Part shown: in pieces, positions 32,543 through 40,424 of the stretch
Layout: each line of letters begins with the position of its first letter
Position numbering within the stretch: the stretch's first letter is position 1
Source: Flavobacteriaceae bacterium UBA4022
GTDB lineage: Bacteria > Bacteroidota > Bacteroidia > Flavobacteriales > Flavobacteriaceae
Length of the DNA stretch: 64,000 nt
Assembly (NCBI GenBank): GCA_002384055.1
Contig: DGAU01000029.1
Coordinates: 78,052 to 142,051 of the forward strand
Reading direction: 5' to 3'
Notes under the pieces: generated by a model
Databases searched by the model: none
Seen by the model: the letters and a program-made list of their open reading frames with translations, nothing else
What the model was told of the DNA's origin: nothing
Program-made: the position numbers and the translations under genes

Positions 32543-34243
32543 ATGCAACACCTCTCAGATGACATTCTAAAAAAAGCACAACGTTGGTTAGACCCGCTTT
32601 TTGATGCCACGACCCAATCCGAAGTTACCTCATTATTAGCAGGTGACCCTGAGCGCGTTGAGGACGCGTTTTACAAATCTTTGGCTTTTGGTACCGGGGG
32701 CATGCGCGGAATCATGGGCCCTGGAGATAACAGAATCAATAAATACACCCTAGGCAAGGCCACTCAAGGTTTGGCGCAGTACATGCATCAGGTATTCCCC
32801 ACACAGGACAAGAAAGTCGTCATCGCTTATGATTGCCGTCACAACAGCAAAGCACTGGCCCAAATGGTGGCTCAAGTATTTGCCGCCAACAACATTGAAG
32901 CCTTTGTCTTTTCTGATTTACGGCCTACGCCCGAGTTATCTTTTGCCGTGAGGCATCTCGGTTGTCAATGTGGTATCGTTTTAACCGCTTCACACAACCC
33001 ACCTCAATACAACGGTTATAAAGTCTATTGGCAAGATGGAGGCCAACTGGTTCCACCACAAGATGCCGCCATCATCCAGCGCATCAATGCATTGGACTAC
33101 GCCGACATAAAATTTGATGCTTCAGAACATTTAATCCATCAGATCGATCAAGAAGTCGATCAGGCCTTCATAGGCGCTTCTCTTGCCGCTGTAACACAGC
33201 AAACCACTTCGACCCAACGCGAGGATCTCAAAATTGTGTTTACCCCACTCCACGGTACATCGATAACGATGGTCCCACCAGTACTCGAAAAGGCTGGATT
33301 TAAAGGTTTATCAATTGTGGCAGCTCAAGCGGTACCAGATGGTGATTTTCCTACGGTGAAGTCCCCTAATCCGGAAGAGCCAGAAGCCCTTGCTCTAGCT
33401 ATGGAACAAGCCGAGCGCGAGCAAGCCGATTTGGTTATCGGAACGGATCCAGATTGCGATCGTTTGGGTATTGCGGTACGCGATGATCAAGGCCAACTGC
33501 AATTACTCGATGGTAATCAGGCCATGATTGTCAAAACGCATTTTTTACTCGAACAATACCGCAAAGCAGGGAAATTAGACCATACCTTCATTGCCTCCAC
33601 TATTGTATCTACCCCGATGATGCGGGTTTTGGCCGATCATTATGGGGTGACCTACCGAGAAGGTCTGACCGGTTTTAAGTGGATCGCAAAAATGGTTAAA
33701 GATTTTCCACAGGAACATTTTATTGGTGGCGGCGAAGAGAGTTTTGGTTATATGGTCGGGGATTTTGTCCGCGACAAAGATGCCGTTACCGCAAGCTTAC
33801 TGATTTGTGAAATTGCTGCGTTCCAAAAAGCACAGGGTACCAGTATCTGGGCTTATTTGCAAAGCCTATACAAAAAGCACGGTTACTTCCAAGAAGTATT
33901 GATTTCTATGGTCAAGCAAGGGCGCAAGGGCGCTGAAGAAATTGAAGACATCATGAAATCCTTGAGAGAACAACCACCAAAGGAATTAGGCGGTTCAGCG
34001 GTCCGGTTCGTGGAAGACTACCAGACCCAAACACAAACTGATCTGACTACTGGCGTACAAACACCATTGGATCTTCCGCAGTCCAATGTACTGATTTTTA
34101 ACACAGAAAAGGGCGGTAAAATAGCTGCCCGTCCCAGTGGAACAGAACCCAAAATTAAATTTTACATCAGTGTCCGGGCTGATGATGCCGAAGGCCTAGC
34201 GCCTCAAATTCAGCAAATCAAAACAGACCTTAGACTCGTATAA
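32543..34243 (+). CDS. Phospho-sugar mutase (phosphoglucomutase/phosphomannomutase)
   Basis: A 566-residue alpha-D-phosphohexomutase that interconverts sugar 1-phosphates and 6-phosphates. The catalytic serine loop is TASHNPPQYNGYK, the metal-binding loop GTDPDCDRLG, the sugar-binding loop GGGEESFGY, and the phosphate-binding loop RPSGTEPKIKFY near the C-terminus. It is of the long bacterial PgcA-like class (about 570 aa). The stop TAA shares its last base with the ATG of the ABC exporter gene, so the two are coupled. Confidence 0.95.
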   Translation: MQHLSDDILKKAQRWLDPLFDATTQSEVTSLLAGDPERVEDAFYKSLAFGTGGMRGIMGPGDNRINKYTLGKATQGLAQYMHQVFPTQDKKVVIAYDCRHNSKALAQMVAQVFAANNIEAFVFSDLRPTPELSFAVRHLGCQCGIVLTASHNPPQYNGYKVYWQDGGQLVPPQDAAIIQRINALDYADIKFDASEHLIHQIDQEVDQAFIGASLAAVTQQTTSTQREDLKIVFTPLHGTSITMVPPVLEKAGFKGLSIVAAQAVPDGDFPTVKSPNPEEPEALALAMEQAEREQADLVIGTDPDCDRLGIAVRDDQGQLQLLDGNQAMIVKTHFLLEQYRKAGKLDHTFIASTIVSTPMMRVLADHYGVTYREGLTGFKWIAKMVKDFPQEHFIGGGEESFGYMVGDFVRDKDAVTASLLICEIAAFQKAQGTSIWAYLQSLYKKHGYFQEVLISMVKQGRKGAEEIEDIMKSLREQPPKELGGSAVRFVEDYQTQTQTDLTTGVQTPLDLPQSNVLIFNTEKGGKIAARPSGTEPKIKFYISVRADDAEGLAPQIQQIKTDLRLV

Positions 34244-36069
34244 TGACTTATTTTAAAAGCATCTTACATTTTGCCAAACCCTACATGGGTTATGCATGGC
34301 TCAATATCATTGCCAATATATTCTATGCGCTTTTTGGCACCTTGGCTTTTGTCTCTTTGATGCCGATGCTTAAAGTCCTTTTTCAGAATGCTACCAAAAT
34401 AAACATCAAACCAACCTATGAAGGTATTGGTAATATTGGTGGCTACTTCGAAGATTTAATGAATTACTACATCACCCAAAAGATTGATTCTCAAGGCGAA
34501 CTATATGCCCTATCCCTGATGATTACTTTGGTGATTTCGACCTTTTTACTTAAAAATTTATTTGGGTACACCGCTATGTACTTCATTACCTATTTGCGCA
34601 ATGGGGTCCTGCGTGATTTACGCAATGAAGTTTACCGCAAAACAGTACTGTTGCCTATTTCATATTACTCCGAAAAGCGCAAAGGAGATACCATAAGCCG
34701 TATTTCTTCCGATATTCTCGAGATACAACACTCTTTTTTATCGATACTCGAGCTTTTAGTTCGAGAGCCCTTGATGATTCTATTTACCATTGTTGCCATG
34801 CTTTTAATTAGCAGCAAGCTCACGGTTTTTGTCTTTATATTCATTCCTTTGTCCGGTTTTGCCATTGCCTATATCGGTAAAAGTTTAAAGAAAAAAAGTG
34901 GCCGGGTTCAAAAAGAACAAGGCACATTTCTCTCTATTGTAGAAGAAACCTTAGGTGGGCTAAAGATCATTAAAGGCTTTAATGCTCAAAAACAGTTTCA
35001 GGAACGTTTCGGGCAAAGCACTAACCGGTTTTTTCACTTTTCAAATCGTCTCATGCACCGCCAGAATTTGGCCGTGCCGATTAGTGAGTTCTTAGGGATA
35101 TTGGTCATCGCTATGTTACTTTGGTTCGGCGGATCCATGGTCCTTGTCGATCACACGCTTGCTCCAGAGGCTTTTATTGTCTACATGGGTCTAGCTTACA
35201 ACATTCTAACCCCTGCAAAAGCCATCAGTAAAGCCAGTTATAGCGTTAAGAAAGGAAATGCGGCTGCAGAACGCGTTCTGGAGATCTTAACGACTGAATC
35301 AACCATTCAAGAAGTCGCTAATGCCCATGTTAAGCAAGGCTTTGATCAGAGCATAGCCCTAAATAATGTGTCTTTCAAATACGAAGATCAATGGGTTTTG
35401 AACGATATTTCACTCCAAATCCCTAAAGGAAGTACCGTTGCTCTTGTGGGGCAAAGCGGCAGTGGTAAAAGTACGATTGCCAATTTACTGACCCGGTTTT
35501 ATGATGTCAATAAAGGAAACATTACGATCGATGGCTACCCCATTACAGAGCTGACCATTGCCTCACTTCGGGGTCTTATGGGATTGGTAACACAAGATTC
35601 CATTTTATTCAACGACACGGTTCGTGGTAATTTGTTAGTGGCCAAAGCTAACGCCAGTGACCAGGAACTTATAGAAGCCCTAGAGGTGGCCAATGCTTAT
35701 GAATTTGTTACCGCTCTACCCTTAGGTTTGGATACTAATATTGGCGACTCTGGCAATAAATTAAGTGGCGGACAAAAACAACGCTTGAGTATTGCGCGTG
35801 CTGTACTTAAGAATCCACCTATCATGATTTTGGACGAAGCCACTTCTGCTTTGGATACCGAAAGCGAACGCCTGGTCCAACAGGCTTTGGAAAACATGAT
35901 GAAACACCGCACATCATTAGTCATAGCGCACAGACTTTCTACCATTCAAAAGGCGGATTTGATCGTTGTTCTTTCACAAGGAAAGATTGTCGAACAAGGG
36001 AAACACGACGAATTATTGTTGCAAAAAGGCATCTACCACAACTTGGTTGCGATGCAATCCTTCAATTAG
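34243..36069 (+). CDS. MsbA-type ABC exporter (ATPase and permease in one chain)
   Basis: A 608-residue half transporter with an N-terminal six-helix membrane domain (about residues 15-330) and a C-terminal ATPase domain. The ATPase shows Walker A GQSGSGKST, signature LSGGQKQRLSIARA, Walker B MILDEATSALD and the switch His in VIAHRLST. This is the type I exporter family of lipid flippases and drug exporters; MsbA-like lipid A export is a fair guess, but sequence alone does not decide the substrate. The insertion ending in YITQKIDSQGEL within the first extracytoplasmic loop is longer than in E. coli MsbA. A terminator follows at 36081-36113. Confidence 0.92.
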   Translation: MTYFKSILHFAKPYMGYAWLNIIANIFYALFGTLAFVSLMPMLKVLFQNATKINIKPTYEGIGNIGGYFEDLMNYYITQKIDSQGELYALSLMITLVISTFLLKNLFGYTAMYFITYLRNGVLRDLRNEVYRKTVLLPISYYSEKRKGDTISRISSDILEIQHSFLSILELLVREPLMILFTIVAMLLISSKLTVFVFIFIPLSGFAIAYIGKSLKKKSGRVQKEQGTFLSIVEETLGGLKIIKGFNAQKQFQERFGQSTNRFFHFSNRLMHRQNLAVPISEFLGILVIAMLLWFGGSMVLVDHTLAPEAFIVYMGLAYNILTPAKAISKASYSVKKGNAAAERVLEILTTESTIQEVANAHVKQGFDQSIALNNVSFKYEDQWVLNDISLQIPKGSTVALVGQSGSGKSTIANLLTRFYDVNKGNITIDGYPITELTIASLRGLMGLVTQDSILFNDTVRGNLLVAKANASDQELIEALEVANAYEFVTALPLGLDTNIGDSGNKLSGGQKQRLSIARAVLKNPPIMILDEATSALDTESERLVQQALENMMKHRTSLVIAHRLSTIQKADLIVVLSQGKIVEQGKHDELLLQKGIYHNLVAMQSFN

Positions 36070-36080
36070 AGCCAAAAAAA

Positions 36081-36113
36081 AAGAAGCGGTTGGGGCTCCG
36101 CTTCTTCTGTTTT
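36081..36113 (+). terminator. Rho-independent terminator after the ABC exporter gene
   Basis: AAGAAGCGG (36081-36089) and CCGCTTCTT (36098-36106) form a 9-bp stem with an 8-base loop, followed by CTG and a T-run. It is 11 bases past the stop codon. Confidence 0.88.
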
Positions 36114-36513
36114 TTGAACCACCTTGGGGCTAGCGGCTCAATGTCTTATTTTGTTACACCAAAGATAGAACATTATTTCAATCCACCAAACTTTTTTTGC
36201 ATTTTATCGTGTAATTATGCATTTCATCCGATATATAAGGCTATTTGTTGTTCCTATGGTATGGTTATTTTCTCATTACAGAGACTATCCTCTCATTGGA
36301 ATTATATTTAATTCATTGTAAATCAGTGTTATAAAATTATAAGTTAATTGCTATGGTGCCAGAAACGACTATTTTCTTATATTTCTATCCATATCCGCGT
36401 TTTTTAAGCGTTTTTATCGCCAGGATGTCAAAAAATTTCGGAGTTGCGTTATTTGCCGCGGCATTTAGCCATCTCTTTTAAACCTTTGCCGGGTTTAAAC
36501 GTCATAATAGCCC
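36114..36513 (+). promoter_or_regulatory. AT-rich 400-base intergenic region with inverted repeat ahead of the sigma factor gene
   Basis: No convincing gene or RNA is seen here. Just ahead of the start codon TTTAAACC (36477-36484) and GGTTTAAA (36492-36499) form a perfect 8-7-8 inverted repeat, 14 bases before the sigma factor ATG. It could be an operator or a hairpin in the leader. I find no full TTG-N19-TAnnTTTG promoter, which would fit control by an alternative sigma factor, possibly the gene product itself. Confidence 0.45.
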
Positions 36514-37068
36514 ATGGATAACAACCCAGATAAAGAAATCATTGCATTACTCATCGATCCAAAAACCAAGGATCGGGCTTTTGGTGAACTGGTGCATCAA
36601 TACAAGAAGCGCTTGTATTGGCAAATACGGCACATCGTGCTCAATCACGATGACGCCGATGATGTTTTACAAAATACCTTTATCAAAATTTACCGCCACT
36701 TACCGAGCTTTAAAGGAGACAGTAAGCTCTTTACTTGGATGTACCGCATTGCCACAAATGAGGCTTTGACCTTTATTAAAAAGGCCGCCAAACGCAACTT
36801 CATTACCCAACAAGAATTAATGGATCTTAAGATTGATCAACTCAGTGGCGATCATTACTTCGATGGAAATGAGGCCGAAATTAAGCTGCAGCGCGCCATA
36901 GCGCGGCTGCCGCACAAGCAACAGATGGTTTTTAAAATGAAATATTACCAGAACTATACTTATATAGCCTTATCCGAGCTCTTGGGGACAAGTGTTGGGG
37001 GGCTCAAAAGCAATTACCACATCGCACAAAAAAAAATAACACAATACCTACTTAATGAAACCCTTTAG
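36514..37068 (+). CDS. ECF-type RNA polymerase sigma factor
   Basis: A 184-residue sigma-70 family protein with only regions 2 and 4, as in extracytoplasmic function sigma factors. Region 2 shows DADDVLQNTFIKIYRHLPSF and FTWMYRIATNEALTFIKK. Region 4 shows LPHKQQMVFKMKYYQNYTY and LGTSVGGLKSNYHIAQKKI. It is the first gene of a three-gene unit with a membrane protein and a Spy-like protein. That layout suggests sigma factor, regulator and target in one operon. It should direct RNA polymerase to envelope-stress promoters. Confidence 0.93.
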   Translation: MDNNPDKEIIALLIDPKTKDRAFGELVHQYKKRLYWQIRHIVLNHDDADDVLQNTFIKIYRHLPSFKGDSKLFTWMYRIATNEALTFIKKAAKRNFITQQELMDLKIDQLSGDHYFDGNEAEIKLQRAIARLPHKQQMVFKMKYYQNYTYIALSELLGTSVGGLKSNYHIAQKKITQYLLNETL

Positions 37069-37091
37069 TAAATTCTGAGTCCATTATAAAC

Positions 37092-37571
37092 ATGAAGCAA
37101 CCAAACGCATACCGCCCATTTAAAGTTCCTGACACCTATTTTTCGGGATTAGAGCAAGAGGTCATGGATCAATTGGCATTCGAAGCACAAGCGCAAACCC
37201 ATAAAGACCAAGAATCCTTTCAAGTTCCGAATGACTATTTTGACCGTATCGACCCGCAGCAGTTTATTTCTTTAAACCAGAATACAACCGTTCAACACCT
37301 TAGACCTTACCTCATAAAAACCCTGGCCATTGCCGCCTCATTGACCCTTATTTGGCTGTTGACCACTAAAAAAGATCTAGAGCCCTTAGCACAAATTAGC
37401 GATGAACAGATTGAGCAATATGCTTCAATTTATATGGATAACGACGACTTCTGGCCCTTGATTAGCGCAGCAGATTTGACGCCTGATCTGATATTAGACA
37501 CCGACGAAGCTCCCAACGCGCTTGAATATTTTTTTGAACTAAATGAATTATACTTAATACTCGACTTATGA
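37092..37571 (+). CDS. Membrane protein in anti-sigma position with FxVPxxYF repeats
   Basis: A 159-residue protein encoded right after the sigma factor. The N-terminal cytoplasmic part has two copies of the motif F-K/Q-V-P-x-x-YF-x-x-hD/hE (FKVPDTYFSGLE near residue 9 and FQVPNDYFDRID near 43). A single hydrophobic segment lies at about 72-88 (LIKTLAIAASLTLIWLL), followed by an acidic periplasmic tail. This short two-repeat plus one-helix form is common behind Bacteroidota sigma factors. I see no zinc-binding HxxxCxxC motif of classical anti-sigma factors, so its role as the anti-sigma factor is inferred from position. Confidence 0.75.
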   Translation: MKQPNAYRPFKVPDTYFSGLEQEVMDQLAFEAQAQTHKDQESFQVPNDYFDRIDPQQFISLNQNTTVQHLRPYLIKTLAIAASLTLIWLLTTKKDLEPLAQISDEQIEQYASIYMDNDDFWPLISAADLTPDLILDTDEAPNALEYFFELNELYLILDL

Positions 37572-38053
37572 AACATCTGAGACGATTACTCATCTTTACC
37601 CTAATTTTAGGAACGACTCTATCCAACGCCCAAGGAAAAGAGCCCCTGAATCCAAAAATCAAAGCGTTCAAGACAGGGCTCATTACCAATGCATTATCCT
37701 TAACTCCAGAGCAAGCTCAGAAATTCTGGCCCATCTACAATCAATACAACGACCAAATCATGCAATTGATGCGCGAGCATCGACATGCTTTCCGTGATAT
37801 CCAACCCAGTTCTATTGACTCTTGGAGTGATGCCGCGGTAGAAAAAACGCTCAAATCACTCAAGACACTAAAACAAAGAGAATTTGAATTGATAGAGCAA
37901 ATGACTCAAGCCTTAGAACCTGTGATCAGTCAAAAGCAGCAATTGCAACTCTTCCTGAGTGAAGAAGAGTTTCGCCGTCAATTAATGGACCGAATTCGCC
38001 GTCGTGGTGCGCCTGGTAATGGTAAGGGCGGCAACGATCATTCTCCGCGATAA
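37568..38053 (+). CDS. Periplasmic Spy/CpxP-like helical stress protein
   Basis: A 161-residue secreted protein with a signal peptide to about residue 21 (LSNAQG). The mature part is helical with the segment ALSLTPEQAQKFWPIYNQY, a variant of the LTxxQ motif of Spy/CpxP proteins, and ends with a basic, Gly-rich tail (RRRGAPGNGKGG). Proteins of this sort act as periplasmic chaperones or dampers of stress signalling. Its start overlaps the preceding gene by four bases (ATGA). It ends in a 16-base overlap with the convergent Ycf48-like gene. Confidence 0.82.
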   Translation: MKHLRRLLIFTLILGTTLSNAQGKEPLNPKIKAFKTGLITNALSLTPEQAQKFWPIYNQYNDQIMQLMREHRHAFRDIQPSSIDSWSDAAVEKTLKSLKTLKQREFELIEQMTQALEPVISQKQQLQLFLSEEEFRRQLMDRIRRRGAPGNGKGGNDHSPR

Positions 38054-39090
38054 AAGGTCAAGCGTGCTATTATATTGGCGCCACTGGCATAGGCCAAAGT
38101 GTCATTAACAAATCGTAGCGCATAAAACGGTGTCTTGTCCAAATGATTCCAAGACTGGCCTTGATCAAAGCTAGAATAAGTCCCATTGGGGCCTACAGCG
38201 ACCATACCCTTTCCTTTGCTCTGAGGGACAAACCGTACGCTGGAACAATAACCCGGTGCCTGGCCCTCTGACATAAGCGTCCATGTCTTACCAGCGTCCT
38301 TCGTGATCGCCTTGTTTTGGGTGTTTCGCTCAGGATCTGACCAGTCACCACCAAAAACAACCCCTAAATTTTCGTCATAAAAATCTACAGAGAAAATTCC
38401 CGTCATGACATCACCCTGGACAATGGGCGTCTGGAAAGCCTCCCAGCGCACGCCCTTGTCTGGGGAATAAAACACACGGGCTCTTTTGCCCCCAGTAACG
38501 ACCCAAGTCCGATCATTAAACACTGCAATATTGCCGTTGCTCGCTGCAAAAGCCGCCTCACCTTCATTCATGGATGGCAAGTCATCACAGGCCGACTTGT
38601 TCCATGTCACCCCTCCATCTTGGGTCTTTATGACCGATAAGCAACCCGATAAAGGATCTCCAATAGCCAGGCCCTCTTGATCATTCCAAAATACCATAGC
38701 ATCATAAAACACCCCTTGACCTTCTTCCTTATAAGTCAGGTCAACGGATTTAATCTCGTCATCCTTGTGCTTGATGCGGTACAGTAATCCTGGATTATCG
38801 ATGCTCAAGGCAAAAGCAGTTTCATTTTGATAGGCCAACGCCCTAAACTGCAACGCCTTACCTTCATGAGTTACGGTGATGACATTCGCCTTCCCTTGTT
38901 GTATCAAACCTACTTTTCCACGATTCCCAGCAAACCAGACCTGCCCTGTGTCAATGGGTACAATTGCTCTTACGCTCACCGAGTCAGAATAAATTACCTC
39001 AATAGCCACTTTATTGAATCCTTCAGGCTGGGTACAAGACAATACTATTGAAGCTATGGAGGCCACAACCAAATGTAAATAATGAGCCAT
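38038..39090 (-). CDS. Ycf48/BNR-repeat lipoprotein
   Basis: A 350-residue predicted lipoprotein with a beta-propeller of BNR/Ycf48-type repeats. The ATG at 39090 gives MAHYLHLVVASIASIVLSC with the lipid-modified Cys19; a longer frame upstream has no signal at its start. Repeats are seen as IKTQDGGVTWNKS, SPDKGVRWEAF, TKDAGKTWTLMS and SFDQGQSWNHLD, spaced by about 40-60 residues. Such proteins are annotated as oxidoreductase-like or photosystem assembly-like; no enzyme site is visible here. The promoter candidate TACCTTTG is the complement of 39108-39115. Confidence 0.85.
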   Translation of the reverse strand: MAHYLHLVVASIASIVLSCTQPEGFNKVAIEVIYSDSVSVRAIVPIDTGQVWFAGNRGKVGLIQQGKANVITVTHEGKALQFRALAYQNETAFALSIDNPGLLYRIKHKDDEIKSVDLTYKEEGQGVFYDAMVFWNDQEGLAIGDPLSGCLSVIKTQDGGVTWNKSACDDLPSMNEGEAAFAASNGNIAVFNDRTWVVTGGKRARVFYSPDKGVRWEAFQTPIVQGDVMTGIFSVDFYDENLGVVFGGDWSDPERNTQNKAITKDAGKTWTLMSEGQAPGYCSSVRFVPQSKGKGMVAVGPNGTYSSFDQGQSWNHLDKTPFYALRFVNDTLAYASGANIIARLTFYRGE

Positions 39091-39107
39091 GTCGATTTTT
39101 ATTTTTT

Positions 39108-39143
39108 CAAAGGTAAATAAAGCCTTAAAGAATAGTAACTTTG
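39108..39143. promoter_or_regulatory. Divergent -7 elements between the Ycf48-like and RsmB-like genes
   Basis: TACCTTTG on the minus strand (39108-39115) faces the lipoprotein gene and TAACTTTG on the plus strand (39136-39143) faces the methyltransferase gene. Both match TAnnTTTG and sit 17 bases before their start codons. Neither has a clear TTG at the -33 distance. Confidence 0.45.
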
Positions 39144-39160
39144 CGCCCAACAAATCAAAC

Positions 39161-40375
39161 ATGAGACTTCACCGAACATTAGTATTCGCCACTATAGATT
39201 CATTGCACGATATTTTCAATGAAGGCAAACAAGCGGATAAAGTATTAAAAAACACACTAAAGCGTGACAAGAGATGGGGCGCTCGGGACCGCAGTTTTAT
39301 CGCGGAAACGACGTACGACATTGTCCGTTGGAAGCGACTTTATCAAGAAATTGCCGAGGTAAAAGCACCCTATAACCGTGAAAATTTATTTCGCATGTTT
39401 GTGGTTTGGGCCACCCTCAAAGGCATTAAACTCCCGGATTGGAAACAATTTGAAGGGACACCAACACGCAAGATCAAAGGACGTTTTGATGAGTTATCTA
39501 AGATCCGTGTGGTGCGTGAGTCCATACCAGATTGGCTCGATAAAGTAGGCCTAGAGGCCTTTGGCAAAGCACAATGGGAAAAGGAGTTAACGGCCTTAAA
39601 CACTAAAGCCGAAGTCATCATCCGTGTAAATAGTCTTAAGTCCACTATAAAAGACGTACAAAATCAATTCAATGACCTTGAAATGGCAACCAATACCATT
39701 ACTGGTGTCCCTAACGGCCTTCAATTGGTTGAACGAGCCAATGTATTTATTACAGATGCTTTTAAAAATGGTTGGTTTGAAGTTCAAGATGGAGCTTCTC
39801 AAATGGTCGCACAGTACTTAGATCCAAAACCAGGTATGCGGGTAATTGATGCTTGTGCTGGTGCCGGAGGAAAGTCACTCCATATGGCCGCACTAATGGA
39901 AAACAAGGGTTCTATTCTGTCATTAGATATTTACCCAAAAAAATTAGAAGAACTCAAGCGTCGTGCACGCCGCAACGGTGCACACAATATCGAAACACGT
40001 TTGATCGATTCCAATAAGGTCATTAAAAAACTTATGGGCAAAGCGGATCGCTTGCTCATTGATGCCCCATGTACCGGTCTTGGTGTGCTGCGCCGTAATC
40101 CAGGCAGCAAATGGAAATTATCGCCTGAATTCTTGGAAGAAATCATTGAGAAGCAGCAAGAAATATTAGCCGCTTATGCTCCGATGCTCAAAGCGGATGG
40201 CGAAATGGTTTATGCGACCTGTTCGATTCTTCCACAAGAAAACAAGCAACAAATAGATCGATTCTTGAAGACCGAAATGGGCCAAAACTTCAAAATAATC
40301 AAAGAGCAAACCTTGCTCCCAAGTGCCACCAATTTCGACGGTTTTTATATGGCGCTTTTAAAGCGCGTCTCCTAA
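39161..40375 (+). CDS. RsmB/NOP-family RNA cytosine-C5 methyltransferase
   Basis: A 404-residue SAM-dependent enzyme expected to methylate cytosine in 16S rRNA (RsmB role) or another RNA. The SAM-binding segment is VIDACAGAGGKSLHMAA, and the two catalytic cysteines are in LLIDAPCTGLGVLRRNP and VYATCSILPQEN. The N-terminal helical domain resembles NusB. The start ATG at 39161 is preferred because it follows the -7 element and gives the conserved N-terminus MRLHRTLVFATIDSL. A bidirectional terminator follows. Confidence 0.92.
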   Translation: MRLHRTLVFATIDSLHDIFNEGKQADKVLKNTLKRDKRWGARDRSFIAETTYDIVRWKRLYQEIAEVKAPYNRENLFRMFVVWATLKGIKLPDWKQFEGTPTRKIKGRFDELSKIRVVRESIPDWLDKVGLEAFGKAQWEKELTALNTKAEVIIRVNSLKSTIKDVQNQFNDLEMATNTITGVPNGLQLVERANVFITDAFKNGWFEVQDGASQMVAQYLDPKPGMRVIDACAGAGGKSLHMAALMENKGSILSLDIYPKKLEELKRRARRNGAHNIETRLIDSNKVIKKLMGKADRLLIDAPCTGLGVLRRNPGSKWKLSPEFLEEIIEKQQEILAAYAPMLKADGEMVYATCSILPQENKQQIDRFLKTEMGQNFKIIKEQTLLPSATNFDGFYMALLKRVS

Positions 40376-40407
40376 AAAAAAAAGGCCCGCGATAGCGGGC
40401 CTTTTTT
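40376..40407. terminator. Bidirectional terminator
   Basis: GGCCCGC (40384-40390) and GCGGGCC (40395-40401) form a 7-bp GC stem with a GATA loop, flanked by an A-run on the left and T-run on the right. It serves the RsmB-like gene (+) and the T9SS protein gene (-), whose stops flank it. Confidence 0.92.
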
Positions 40408-40424
40408 CATTTCAACTTGTTGTA

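Noticed and set aside
36090..36311. 73-residue frame after the ABC exporter
   Set aside because: It starts inside the terminator hairpin and has an unlikely composition with many Cys, Phe and Ser.
38038..38053. A frameshift at the convergent overlap of the Spy-like and Ycf48-like genes
   Set aside because: Both proteins have plausible ends in their own frames, so the overlap is more likely natural.
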